Below are positions 1-4,779 of a stretch of DNA of 7,367 bases, piece after piece. The notes under the pieces were generated by a model. It worked only from the letters and a program-made list of their open reading frames with translations, was not told the DNA's origin and searched no databases. Every line of letters starts with the position of its first letter. The first letter of the stretch is position 1. This DNA is from Verrucomicrobia bacterium UBA3063. Lineage in GTDB: Bacteria > Verrucomicrobiota > Verrucomicrobiia > Methylacidiphilales > Verrucolacustridaceae. The stretch spans positions 1,982 to 9,348 of the forward strand of contig DFCD01000138.1 in the NCBI GenBank assembly GCA_002366885.1. The letters are read 5' to 3'. The translations under genes were made by a program, and so were the position numbers.

Positions 1-45
1 GGGTTTGGGCCATCGAAAGATTCAACCAAAAAAGGACGGTTTCGG

Positions 46-921
46 CTAGGAGCCCGCGGCGATCTGCCGGAGGGCCTCCGCGTAGGCGTTTTTGCCGATC
101 GCGTCCGCGAGGGCGCGGAGCTGGGCGGCATCAATCCAGCCCTTGCGGAAGGCGACCTCCTCGGGCGAGCCGATCAGCATCCCGGTGCGGGTCTGGACCG
201 TCTGGACAAACTGGGCGGCCTGGAGGAGACCCTCGGCCGTGCCGGTGTCGAGCCAGGCGGAGCCGCGCCCGAACCGCTCGCCGTGCAGGGAGCCGTCCTG
301 CAGGTAGCAGCGGCTGAGATCGGTGATCTCCAGCTCGCCGCGGGCGGAGGGCCGGAGGGTCCGGGCAAACTCCACGGCGCGGCCGTCATAAAAGTAGAGG
401 CCGCAGTTGGCCCAATTGGACTTGGGCTGGGCGGGCTTTTCCTCGATGGAGGTCACCTTGTTCTTCGCGTCGAAGGTGAGCACGCCGTAGGCGGTGGGAT
501 CGGCCACCTGGTAGCCGAAGATGGTGGCGCCTTTTTCGCGGGAGGCGGCCGAGGCGAGGAGTTTGCCGAGCTCCGCCCCGTAAAAAAAGTTGTCCCCGAG
601 GATCAGGCAGGAGGGCGAGGTGCCGACGAAACCGGCACCGATGTGGTAGGCCTGGGCGAGGCCTCCGGGCTTGGGCTGCTCGGCGTAGGAGAGGGAGAGG
701 CCGAGGGTTTTGCCGTCCCCGAAAAGCTTGGCAAAGAGCGGCAGGTCCTGCGGGGTGGAAATCAGCAGGATCTCCCGGATTCCCGCCAGCATGAGGACGG
801 AAAGCGGGTAATAGACCATCGGCTTGTCGTAGAGGGGGAGCAGTTGCTTGGAGACGGCCCGGGTCAGCGGCCAGAGCCGCGTCCCCGTCCCCCCGGCGAG
901 AATGATGCCTTTCCGGTTCAC
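46..921 (-). CDS. rfbA: Glucose-1-phosphate thymidylyltransferase (RmlA/RfbA)
   Basis: This cytoplasmic enzyme joins dTTP and glucose-1-phosphate to give dTDP-glucose, the first step of dTDP-L-rhamnose synthesis for surface polysaccharides. At 291 residues it has the normal RmlA length. Family motifs appear in order: the nucleotide-binding GGTGTRLWPLT loop (10-20) with SKQLLPLYDKPMVYYPLS (24-41), EQPKPGGLAQA (81-91), LGDNFFYG (108-115) with the metal-binding aspartate D110, EEKPAQPKSNWANCGLYFYD (160-179), RGELEITDL (194-202) and WLDTG (223-227). The start is a GTG at 921; the protein then begins MNRKGIILAGG, exactly where relatives begin. No Shine-Dalgarno sequence is visible, and the start codon lies in a short hairpin (919-931). 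It sits downstream of the NusG-paralog gene on the same strand, separated by 206 nt of structured sequence, which suggests membership of an antiterminator-controlled polysaccharide locus. The remaining rml genes are not in the window. Confidence 0.96.
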   Translation of the reverse strand: MNRKGIILAGGTGTRLWPLTRAVSKQLLPLYDKPMVYYPLSVLMLAGIREILLISTPQDLPLFAKLFGDGKTLGLSLSYAEQPKPGGLAQAYHIGAGFVGTSPSCLILGDNFFYGAELGKLLASAASREKGATIFGYQVADPTAYGVLTFDAKNKVTSIEEKPAQPKSNWANCGLYFYDGRAVEFARTLRPSARGELEITDLSRCYLQDGSLHGERFGRGSAWLDTGTAEGLLQAAQFVQTVQTRTGMLIGSPEEVAFRKGWIDAAQLRALADAIGKNAYAEALRQIAAGS

Positions 922-931
922 GCTTCGCGTG
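919..931 (-). promoter_or_regulatory. Hairpin sequestering the rfbA start codon
   Basis: CACGC (919-923) and GCGTG (927-931) are perfectly complementary around a 3-nt loop. On the minus strand the loop is GAA closed by C-G, an unusually stable arrangement. The GTG start of rfbA forms the 3' end of the stem. Together with the missing Shine-Dalgarno sequence, this could limit translation initiation. The stem is only 5 bp, so a regulatory role is an inference. Confidence 0.4.
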
Positions 932-1021
932 AGTTTAAGTGCAAGTTGAAGTTGAAGTCACCCTCGGGCTTCGAACCCCGCACGCTCCAAATGTACTTAA
1001 ACTTAAACTTCATCTTGAACT
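932..1021. repeat. Hexamer inverted-array element 1 (AGTTTA type)
   Basis: The left array (932-958) reads AGTTTA, AGTGCA, AGTTGA, AGTTGA, AGT. The right array (995-1021), read on the opposite strand, gives AGTTCA, AGATGA, AGTTTA, AGTTTA, AGT. The two 27-nt arms agree at 21 positions and share one 6-nt phase, so they form an imperfect inverted repeat around a 36-nt spacer that contains no units. The element lies between the NusG-paralog stop and the rfbA start and would be transcribed in any read-through RNA. It belongs to the same family as the elements at 2531, 2809, 3989, 5876 and 7006. Function is unknown. Confidence 0.85.
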
Positions 1022-1052
1022 AAGCAGCGCATGCTGCCGCCCGTGGCCGTTC

Positions 1053-1071
1053 CCCCCGATTTTCTCGGGGG
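1053..1071 (-). terminator. GC-rich hairpin downstream of the NusG-paralog gene
   Basis: CCCCCGA (1053-1059) and TCGGGGG (1065-1071) pair perfectly around a 5-nt loop, about 57 nt after the antiterminator gene's stop codon on the minus strand. No T-run follows on either strand, so it is not a standard intrinsic terminator. It could be a pause or attenuation site, a U-less terminator, or an RNA recognition hairpin. Confidence 0.35.
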
Positions 1072-1105
1072 AAGACCTTCCTCTCCCCTGCCCTCTGACC
1101 TGTTT

Positions 1106-1120
1106 CGCAACCGGGTTGCG
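1106..1120 (-). terminator. Hairpin immediately after the NusG-paralog stop codon
   Basis: CGCAACC (1106-1112) and GGTTGCG (1114-1120) form a perfect dyad; sterically about five or six pairs can form. On the minus strand it starts 7 nt after the TGA stop of the antiterminator gene and is followed by AAACAGG rather than a T-run. It is one of three successive hairpins between the 3' end of that gene and rfbA. Whether it ends transcription or serves as a recognition structure cannot be told from sequence. Confidence 0.35.
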
Positions 1121-1127
1121 GCCCGTT

Positions 1128-1778
1128 TCAGCCTTTGCTTCTGCCTCGGCGGGCCTCCTCCGGCACCCCTTCGAGGGGATGCCGCGCCGTGGGCAACACC
1201 GTCCCCACCGGCACCTCCGTCTCCGACAACCTTCCGAGAAATTCCAGGAGCACCGCCACCCGCTGCCGGGCCGGCATCACCCGCGTGACCACCGCCTTGA
1301 GCCCCGCAAACGCCCCCTCCACCACCTGCACCTCCTCGCCCATGCGGACTTCAGGCGTGATCGTGATCATCTCCTTCTCCCCGGTCGGCACGGCGGCCCG
1401 CAGTTCCTGCACCGCCGTATCCGGAATCGGGATGATCTTGTCGCCGAAATGGACGATGGTGCTGACGCCGGCGCAGTACTGGACCCCGCGGTGATGGGTG
1501 AGGTAGTCGAACCGCGCGAAGATGTACGACGGAAACAGCGCCTCCACGTACCAGCGTCGCCCGGTGCGGGTGGCCTTCTGGTAGCGGAGGCGGGGACAAA
1601 AAACCTCGAGTGCGAAGATTTTGCGCAGGTGGGCGATGGCGATGTGTTCCTGCTTGGGCGCGATCCTCAGGCAGAACCATTTCGGATCGGGCGCGCCGCC
1701 CTCCCGGAGCTTGGCCGGCTCGAAGTGGAGGAATTCGTCGCTGGCCAGGGGGACGGGGGGGATGAGATCGGCGTCCAT
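1128..1778 (-). CDS. NusG paralog: RfaH/UpxY-like transcription antitermination factor
   Basis: This is a 216-residue NusG-superfamily protein. Specialised NusG paralogs bind RNA polymerase through the NGN domain and let it read through long, often polysaccharide-related, operons. After a 32-residue variable N-terminus, the NGN domain starts at KWFCLRIAPKQEH (33-45), continues through LFPSYIFARFD (81-91) and ends near GVSTIVHFGDKIIPIPD (104-120). The KOW-containing C-terminal domain spans about 143-190, with VRMGEEVQVVEGAFAGLKA (144-162). A basic, probably flexible tail follows (about 191-216). It is not the housekeeping NusG: it lacks the secE/ribosomal-protein neighbourhood and diverges in sequence. 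The ATG lies 3 nt after the stop of the GbsR-like gene, so the two are cotranscribed. rfbA lies next on the same strand, which suggests surface-polysaccharide genes as its target. A bulged hairpin is embedded in its 3' end (1161-1184). Confidence 0.9.
   Translation of the reverse strand: MDADLIPPVPLASDEFLHFEPAKLREGGAPDPKWFCLRIAPKQEHIAIAHLRKIFALEVFCPRLRYQKATRTGRRWYVEALFPSYIFARFDYLTHHRGVQYCAGVSTIVHFGDKIIPIPDTAVQELRAAVPTGEKEMITITPEVRMGEEVQVVEGAFAGLKAVVTRVMPARQRVAVLLEFLGRLSETEVPVGTVLPTARHPLEGVPEEARRGRSKG
1161..1184 (-). other. Bulged hairpin inside the 3' end of the NusG-paralog gene
   Basis: CGGCACCCCT (1161-1170) pairs with AGGGG (1174-1178) and TGCCG (1180-1184) around a TCG loop, leaving one bulged A at 1179. 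That is ten pairs, largely GC. It falls within the codons for the variable tail after the KOW domain, so coding constraint there is probably weak. It is the first of three hairpins met by polymerase on the way to rfbA. Confidence 0.4.
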
Positions 1779-1781
1779 CGG

Positions 1782-2318
1782 TCAGCCTTTCAGAAACTTG
1801 AGGGCGAAGGGAATGATCCGCTGGCCGGTTTTCTGCCAGGTGCGGATGCGGTCGATGCGGTTCCCGTGGATCTTGCGGAGGTTCGGGGTCTCCCCCGCGA
1901 CGATTTTCTCCAGCCGGGCAAGCTTCCGGGCCCCTTCGTCCAGGCGCGGCCCGATCTTTTCCCGGAGAAAACCCGCGGCCAGATTCCGCAGGCCCAGTTC
2001 CGGCTCGTAAAAATCCCTCCGGTCCCCCGCCCGGTAGACCGTCCGCACCGCCTGGCAGTCGCGGAGAAAACGCAGCCCCTGGCTGGCGGATCCCTTGCTC
2101 AGACCGAGCCGCGCAATGATCTCATCCATGGCCAGGGGCGCCTCGGCGGAAAACAGCAGGCCGTAAATTTCCCCCACCGATTTCGGCATGCCCACAAGGT
2201 CGGCCAACGACACAAAATACTCCACCAGAGCCACTTCCACCGGGGAAAGCCCCGAATGGGAGCCCCCGTTTCGGATCCGTTTGCCGTTCCCCGCAGCGGA
2301 CTGGGCCATGCTCGACAT
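1782..2318 (-). CDS. GbsR/MarR-like winged-helix transcriptional regulator
   Basis: This is a 178-residue cytoplasmic DNA-binding regulator. The block VGMPKSVGEIYGLLFSAEAP (42-61) followed by MDEIIARLGLSKGSASQGLR (64-83) is the helix-turn-helix signature of the GbsR branch of the MarR family. The wing is YRAGDRRDFYEPE (95-107). The C-terminal part (about 110-178) is helical and rich in basic residues, probably for dimerisation. GbsR in Bacillus represses choline/betaine genes, but related proteins control other pathways, so the ligand cannot be inferred. The ATG at 2318 is supported by a GAGGT ribosome-binding site (complement of 2322-2326). The next gene, a NusG paralog, begins 3 nt after the stop, so this regulator probably controls expression of the antiterminator and through it the polysaccharide genes. 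An AT-rich palindrome just upstream (2340-2357) is a possible autoregulatory operator. Confidence 0.9.
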   Translation of the reverse strand: MSSMAQSAAGNGKRIRNGGSHSGLSPVEVALVEYFVSLADLVGMPKSVGEIYGLLFSAEAPLAMDEIIARLGLSKGSASQGLRFLRDCQAVRTVYRAGDRRDFYEPELGLRNLAAGFLREKIGPRLDEGARKLARLEKIVAGETPNLRKIHGNRIDRIRTWQKTGQRIIPFALKFLKG

Positions 2319-2339
2319 CCTACCTCATTGGCTCATTTT

Positions 2340-2357
2340 GTTCAATATTTTTTGAAC
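2340..2357. promoter_or_regulatory. AT-rich palindrome upstream of the GbsR-like gene (candidate operator)
   Basis: GTTCAA (2340-2345) and TTGAAC (2352-2357) are perfect inverted half-sites around TATTTT. The stretch is strikingly AT-rich in a GC-rich region and sits 22 nt upstream of the regulator's start codon. MarR/GbsR proteins bind dyads of this size and often repress their own gene. On the minus strand TTGAAC (2345-2340) could also act as a weak -35 box. That the regulator binds here is an inference. Confidence 0.4.
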
Positions 2358-2399
2358 TTTGCGCGCCGCGGAAAAGGTTTTGGTGGGCCTGACCGCCCG

Positions 2400-2424
2400 G
2401 TAGGGGCGACCAGCTGGCTGGTCG
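2400..2424 (+). repeat. REP-like palindrome with a GTAG head
   Basis: GTAG (2400-2403) precedes, after GGG, a perfect 8-bp palindrome: CGACCAGC (2407-2414) and GCTGGTCG (2417-2424), loop TG. A GTAG or GGAG tetranucleotide 5' of a short GC-rich hairpin is typical of REP elements mobilised by RAYT transposases. Only one copy is seen and no RAYT gene is present, so this is a candidate only. It lies in the gap between the divergent GbsR-like and pspC genes. Confidence 0.4.
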
Positions 2425-2437
2425 ACCGATGGTTCGC

Positions 2438-2464
2438 TGGGCGATGAAGCCTTCATCCTGCCCA
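2438..2464. other. Bulged hairpin in the gbsR-like/pspC intergenic region
   Basis: TGGGC (2438-2442) plus GATGAAG (2443-2449) pairs with CTTCATC (2451-2457) and, after a CT bulge, GCCCA (2460-2464). It lies 14 nt after the REP-like palindrome and may belong to the same compound repetitive element. No T-run follows. Confidence 0.35.
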
Positions 2465-2530
2465 TCGGGCGGACAGCCCTTTCAGTACTGCACGCCCTTA
2501 CCTGGCTTGAATCACTGATTTCCCACGCTC

Positions 2531-2572
2531 ACTTCAACTTGAACTTAAACCTAAACGTAAACGTAAACGAAG
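2531..2572. repeat. Hexamer array element 2 (single uninterrupted array)
   Basis: Read on the minus strand, the array runs CGTTTA, CGTTTA, CGTTTA, GGTTTA, AGTTCA, AGTTGA, AGT, changing from the C-type to the A-type unit partway along. Unlike the others it has no facing arm. It ends in CGAAGAG 10 nt before the pspC start codon, so it lies in the pspC 5' untranslated region or promoter. The 18-mer GTAAACGTAAACGAAGAG (2557-2574) recurs exactly at 5940-5957 in element 5. In frame with pspC the array would read as alternating Leu-Asn and Val-Asn from a TTG at 2539; this is almost certainly untranslated. Confidence 0.85.
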
Positions 2573-2583
2573 AGCCCTACCGC

Positions 2584-2799
2584 ATGGACATCCTCGCTGC
2601 CCAGATTTACAAATCCCCATGGCCCTTGATGCTTTCCAACAACCGGATGATCGGCGGGGTATGCGGCGGGCTGGCGGAATGGCTCGGTTGGGATCCCACC
2701 CTCGTCCGGATCCTCTATACGCTGGCCACCATCTTCACCGCCTTCTCCGGCGTGATCGTCTCCCTCGCTCTCTGGATCATCATGCCCCGGCGCACGTAG
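2584..2799 (+). CDS. Small PspC-domain membrane protein
   Basis: This is a 71-residue inner-membrane protein made almost entirely of one PspC domain. The signature is RMIGGVCGGLAEWLGWDPTLVRILY (21-45): a short amphipathic segment with the GGVCGGLA turn, followed by a hydrophobic helix at about 43-67 ending in IIMPRR. PspC proteins take part in phage-shock-type envelope stress responses or toxin-like membrane stress signalling, but stand-alone PspC proteins are widespread and often uncharacterised. No pspA or pspB is nearby. I chose the ATG at 2584 because an in-frame TTG at 2539 would add only translated repeat array. No clear Shine-Dalgarno sequence is visible, as the repeat array ends 10 nt upstream. 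The stop codon lies inside a perfect hairpin. The gene is monocistronic, divergent from the GbsR-like gene and convergent with the phosphoesterase. Confidence 0.9.
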   Translation: MDILAAQIYKSPWPLMLSNNRMIGGVCGGLAEWLGWDPTLVRILYTLATIFTAFSGVIVSLALWIIMPRRT

Positions 2800-2807
2800 T
2801 GCGCCGG
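2787..2807. terminator. Perfect 9-bp hairpin spanning the pspC stop codon
   Basis: CCGGCGCAC (2787-2795) and GTGCGCCGG (2799-2807) are perfectly complementary around a GTA loop, with the TAG stop (2797-2799) at the loop. The downstream strand is CAGTTTAAG rather than a T-run, so if it terminates pspC it does so without a classic U-tract. Hexamer element 3 begins 2 nt later, giving a compound structure between convergent genes. Confidence 0.5.
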
Positions 2808-2808
2808 C

Positions 2809-2875
2809 AGTTTAAGTAAAAGTTTAAGTTGAAGTAATTTTCCGTCCGCCGTTTCTTAAACTTAAACTGACAACT
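2809..2875. repeat. Hexamer inverted-array element 3 (AGTTTA type)
   Basis: The left array (2809-2835) reads AGTTTA, AGTAAA, AGTTTA, AGTTGA, AGT. The right array (2855-2868 core, degenerate to about 2875) reads AGTTTA, AGTTTA, AG on the opposite strand. The core 2821-2834 pairs with 2855-2868 at 13 of 14 positions, around a 20-nt spacer. It fills the whole gap between the 3' ends of the convergent pspC and phosphoesterase genes and reaches into the latter's TAG stop (2874-2876). The position fits a bidirectional 3'-end or boundary element. Confidence 0.85.
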
Positions 2876-3326
2876 AACGAACAGCCGCCAACCGGAACAC
2901 CGGCTCTTTCCGTTCGGCCAACTCCAGCCAGGCGAAGGAACGCGGGGCCCCCTTGTTGGCGAGCCCTGCGGGGCCGGGATTGAGAAAACGGGTTCCCTCC
3001 ACCTTTTGATCCCGCGGGACGTGGGTATGGCCGTGAAGAAGATACTCCGTTCCTCCCGGAGCATGCGCCGGCGGGATGTGCACCAGGTGGAACCTGTGCC
3101 CGAACCGCTCCAGTTCCAGGCTCATCGGCCAGTCGGGCTGGTTGTCCTGATTCCCCCGGACGACGAAAACCTTGGGGCCCAGATCCCGGATCGCCTGAAG
3201 GGTCGCCTTTTCGCAGACGTCACCAAGATGCCAGATTTCATCCGCTTCGCGGATCGCCTCGAGCAGGGAGGGGACGAGGCGGTCGTGGGTGTCCGCGACA
3301 ACGGCGATGCGCAGCGAGCCGGCCAC
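2874..3326 (-). CDS. YfcE/MJ0936-type metallophosphoesterase
   Basis: This is a 150-residue calcineurin-like phosphoesterase, the usual size for the small YfcE class; members hydrolyse phosphodiesters using two metal ions. All metal-ligand motifs are present: D-x-H in VVADTHD (9-15), HLGDV (33-37), GNQDN (58-62), the histidine of LVHIPP (81-86), LLHGHTH (96-102) and the closing LNPGPAG (115-121). The physiological substrate cannot be inferred. The start is a GTG (3326-3324) directly abutting the TAG stop of the upstream DUF6580-like gene with no intervening base, so translation is probably coupled. The protein there begins MAGSLRIAVVADTH, placing the first strand as in relatives. No signal peptide is visible. 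The C-terminus runs into hexamer element 3. Confidence 0.93.
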   Translation of the reverse strand: MAGSLRIAVVADTHDRLVPSLLEAIREADEIWHLGDVCEKATLQAIRDLGPKVFVVRGNQDNQPDWPMSLELERFGHRFHLVHIPPAHAPGGTEYLLHGHTHVPRDQKVEGTRFLNPGPAGLANKGAPRSFAWLELAERKEPVFRLAAVR

Positions 3327-3944
3327 CTAGCGGACGGGGGCGGCGGAGAGAACCGGCCGGACTTTTCCCGGATGCCTCCGGGCAGACCATTCGATTCCGG
3401 CCACAAAGATCGCGGTGAAGAGAAGATCGGAAATCACCGAGGTGCGCAGGAAGGTCCAGGTCGGCGGGAAACCAGGCAACCCGACCGTCAACGCCTGCCA
3501 CCAGCCCGCCAGGCTCCGGTCGTAAGCCGGGTTGGCCCCCCAGGCAACGGAGTTAGTCAGCAGGTAAAAAATCAGCGAGGAGGCCACCGCCCCTCCGAGC
3601 CAGGTCACCCAGGAAACCAGCGAAGAGGCCAGTGCCCCCCCGAGCCAGGTCACCCAGACAGGATGCCCGCCCACCCAACGCCCGAGGGCGGCAATCAGGA
3701 GGTAGGATCCGGCCGCCGCCACCGTGTTCACCGTGAAGAAAGACTGGCCGTAATGCAGGTTCAGCACCGCATCGGAAACAAGCAGCGCCGCCAGGGGTCC
3801 CGCCCAGTTCCATGGGCTCCGGAAATAAACGGCCCCGCACAGGGCCAAGGCGGCGAGCGGGGCGAAATTCTCCGGCCCCCCCACCCAGGGACGCAGGCAA
3901 CGGAAGAGCGCCGCCCCGCCAACCAGCAAAATCGCCCATCGCAT
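3327..3944 (-). CDS. DUF6580-like integral membrane protein with internal duplication
   Basis: This is a 205-residue polytopic membrane protein of unknown function. It resembles the DUF6580 type: NFAPLAALALCGAVYF (26-41), then helices at about 48-62, 68-88, 97-130 and 168-186, with the loop LLTNSVAWGANPAYDRSLAG (128-147) typical of that group. Five or six membrane segments are likely. Residues 97-111 and 112-126 are a near-perfect tandem repeat (WVTWLGGA, L or V, ASSL, then VS or IF), matching a 45-bp direct repeat at DNA level. This lengthens or adds a helix compared with what I would expect. DUF6580 proteins resemble ECF-transporter S components and may have a transport role, but no substrate is known. 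The ATG at 3944 follows a 163-nt divergent promoter region containing hexamer element 4. Its stop directly abuts the phosphoesterase start. Confidence 0.8.
   Translation of the reverse strand: MRWAILLVGGAALFRCLRPWVGGPENFAPLAALALCGAVYFRSPWNWAGPLAALLVSDAVLNLHYGQSFFTVNTVAAAGSYLLIAALGRWVGGHPVWVTWLGGALASSLVSWVTWLGGAVASSLIFYLLTNSVAWGANPAYDRSLAGWWQALTVGLPGFPPTWTFLRTSVISDLLFTAIFVAGIEWSARRHPGKVRPVLSAAPVR
3570..3657 (-). repeat. 45-bp in-frame tandem duplication in the DUF6580-like gene
   Basis: Bases 3570-3612 and 3615-3657 align at 38 of 43 positions with a period of 45. The block GAGCCAGGTCACCCAG is identical at 3597-3612 and 3642-3657. Because 45 is a multiple of three, it duplicates 15 residues without breaking the frame. 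The few differences suggest that the duplication is not brand new. Confidence 0.85.
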
Positions 3945-3988
3945 GGGCCGATCTTGGGGATTCCCTTTTTCGAAATCAACCCGTGACT

Positions 3989-4062
3989 CGTTTACGATGA
4001 AGTTGACATTTACGAAATTTCAAAGGAGCCGCGTCTTCAACGTAATCGTAAACATAAACGAA
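3989..4062. repeat. Hexamer inverted-array element 4 (mostly CGTTTA type)
   Basis: The left array (3989-4014) reads CGTTTA, CGATGA, AGTTGA, CATTTA, CG. The right array (4035-4062), read on the opposite strand, gives CGTTTA, TGTTTA, CGATTA, CGTTGA, AG. The spacer is about 20 nt. It sits in the divergent region between the DUF6580-like gene and the plus-strand operon starting at 4108. The 18-mer TAATCGTAAACATAAACG (4043-4060) recurs exactly at 7075-7092. The right end carries the same AAACGAAG terminus as elements 2 and 5. Confidence 0.85.
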
Positions 4063-4107
4063 GCCCAACCTTGACCATCTTGGCCGGTTCCCTCACTCTT
4101 CCACTTC

Positions 4108-4218
4108 ATGGGCAAGCAGTACAACAAGGCGATCAAGAAGCGCCGCCGGCTCCGCTATCTCAAGCGGAAAAAGGACGCCAAGAAGACCGGCGCTGCCCCC
4201 AAGCCCGCCGCGGGATGA
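4108..4218 (+). CDS. Small, highly basic protein (possible ribosome-associated peptide)
   Basis: This is a 36-residue open frame starting MGKQYNKAIKKRRRLRYLKR, with about 17 Arg/Lys residues and ending in an Ala/Pro tail. Short arginine/lysine-rich proteins of this build occur as ribosomal or ribosome-associated peptides, for example the AURKAIP1/COX24-domain family and bS22 of mycobacteria. I see a resemblance in composition and size but cannot confirm family membership. It is supported as a gene by its ATG, its protein-like bias and an ATGA overlap in which its stop overlaps the start of the NYN nuclease. No Shine-Dalgarno sequence is evident. An overlapping frame from a TTG at 4071 is less plausible because it would replace this compact peptide with a featureless extension of the NYN protein. 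Confidence 0.72.
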   Translation: MGKQYNKAIKKRRRLRYLKRKKDAKKTGAAPKPAAG

Positions 4219-4688
4219 GCCCCGCCGCGCGTCCCGGCCCGGACGCGGCGACCCGTTACCTGCTGGTCGACGGACACAGCGTCCTTCACTCCTGGCCGGA
4301 ACTTCGCTCCCTTCATTCCCGCCAACCCGCCCAGGCGCGCGGCCGGCTGATCCGCCAGTTGTCCGACCTCCACGATTCCGGCCGCTGGCGGGTGACCCTG
4401 GTCTTTGACGGCCGGGCGGGCGGACGGGAGGAGACGCCGGCCGACTCCCTGGCCGTGCTCTATGCCCCCTCGGAAAGGACGGCCGACAGCGTCATCGAGA
4501 GGATCGTCGAGGCCCACGCCGGCAAGGCGGAGATCGCCGTGGTCACCGCCGACCATGCCGAGATCATTGCGGTGGAGTCCCTGGGAGCCAGCGGCTTCAG
4601 CCCGGACTGGCTCCGGGGAGAATTGGGGGAAGCCGGCCGGGAAACGGCCGAATGGCTCGAAAAGCACCGCCGAAAGAAACTCACATGA
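4215..4688 (+). CDS. YacP/Rae1-like NYN-domain ribonuclease
   Basis: This 157-residue protein has the NYN (PIN-like) nuclease fold. The expected acidic residues are in order: LLVDGHS (16-22, D19), LVFDGR (62-67, D65), ERTADSVIERIV (87-98, D91) and VVTADHAE (109-116, D113). Bacillus Rae1 (YacP) of this family cleaves mRNA in the ribosomal A site. The first motif reads VDGHS where many YacP proteins have VDGYN. The start is the ATG at 4215, which overlaps the stop of the upstream basic peptide (ATGA). Pairing an RNase of ribosome-acting type with a possible ribosomal peptide suggests a translation-linked role; that is inference. The C-terminal stretch GETAEWLEKHRRKK-like region (about 140-157) is helical and basic. 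Confidence 0.85.
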   Translation: MSPAARPGPDAATRYLLVDGHSVLHSWPELRSLHSRQPAQARGRLIRQLSDLHDSGRWRVTLVFDGRAGGREETPADSLAVLYAPSERTADSVIERIVEAHAGKAEIAVVTADHAEIIAVESLGASGFSPDWLRGELGEAGRETAEWLEKHRRKKLT

Positions 4689-4779
4689 ATTCGCAGGGAT
4701 GCCAATAACTGCCGAATAAGCAAATTTTTGCTCCTTGGGAAGGCGTGGCAGGGCTGGAAATCTTGGCTCCAGCACACCT

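Noticed and set aside
1..45. Possible feature downstream of rfbA.
   Set aside because: Only 45 nt are present, with an A-run but no hairpin, repeat unit or coding start that I can support.
961..989. A tRNA T-arm-like string (GGGCTTCGAACCCC, then CTCCA) in the spacer of hexamer element 1.
   Set aside because: No D-arm, anticodon arm or acceptor partner is present upstream, and the stem is imperfect. A vestigial tRNA end or attachment site cannot be excluded but is not supported.
932..1021. Reading the hexamer arrays as a CRISPR array.
   Set aside because: Units are 6 nt, degenerate and contiguous, with no regular unique spacers and no cas genes.
939..2447. A 502-residue plus-strand open frame.
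   Set aside because: It runs antisense through the NusG-paralog and GbsR-like genes, whose motifs are unambiguous, and has low-complexity His/Pro/Arg-rich content typical of GC-rich shadow frames.
4719..4731. Short palindrome GCAAATTTTTGC between the NYN and coiled-coil genes as a terminator.
   Set aside because: It has only 4-5 AT-rich pairs and is not followed by a T-run; it is too weak to call.
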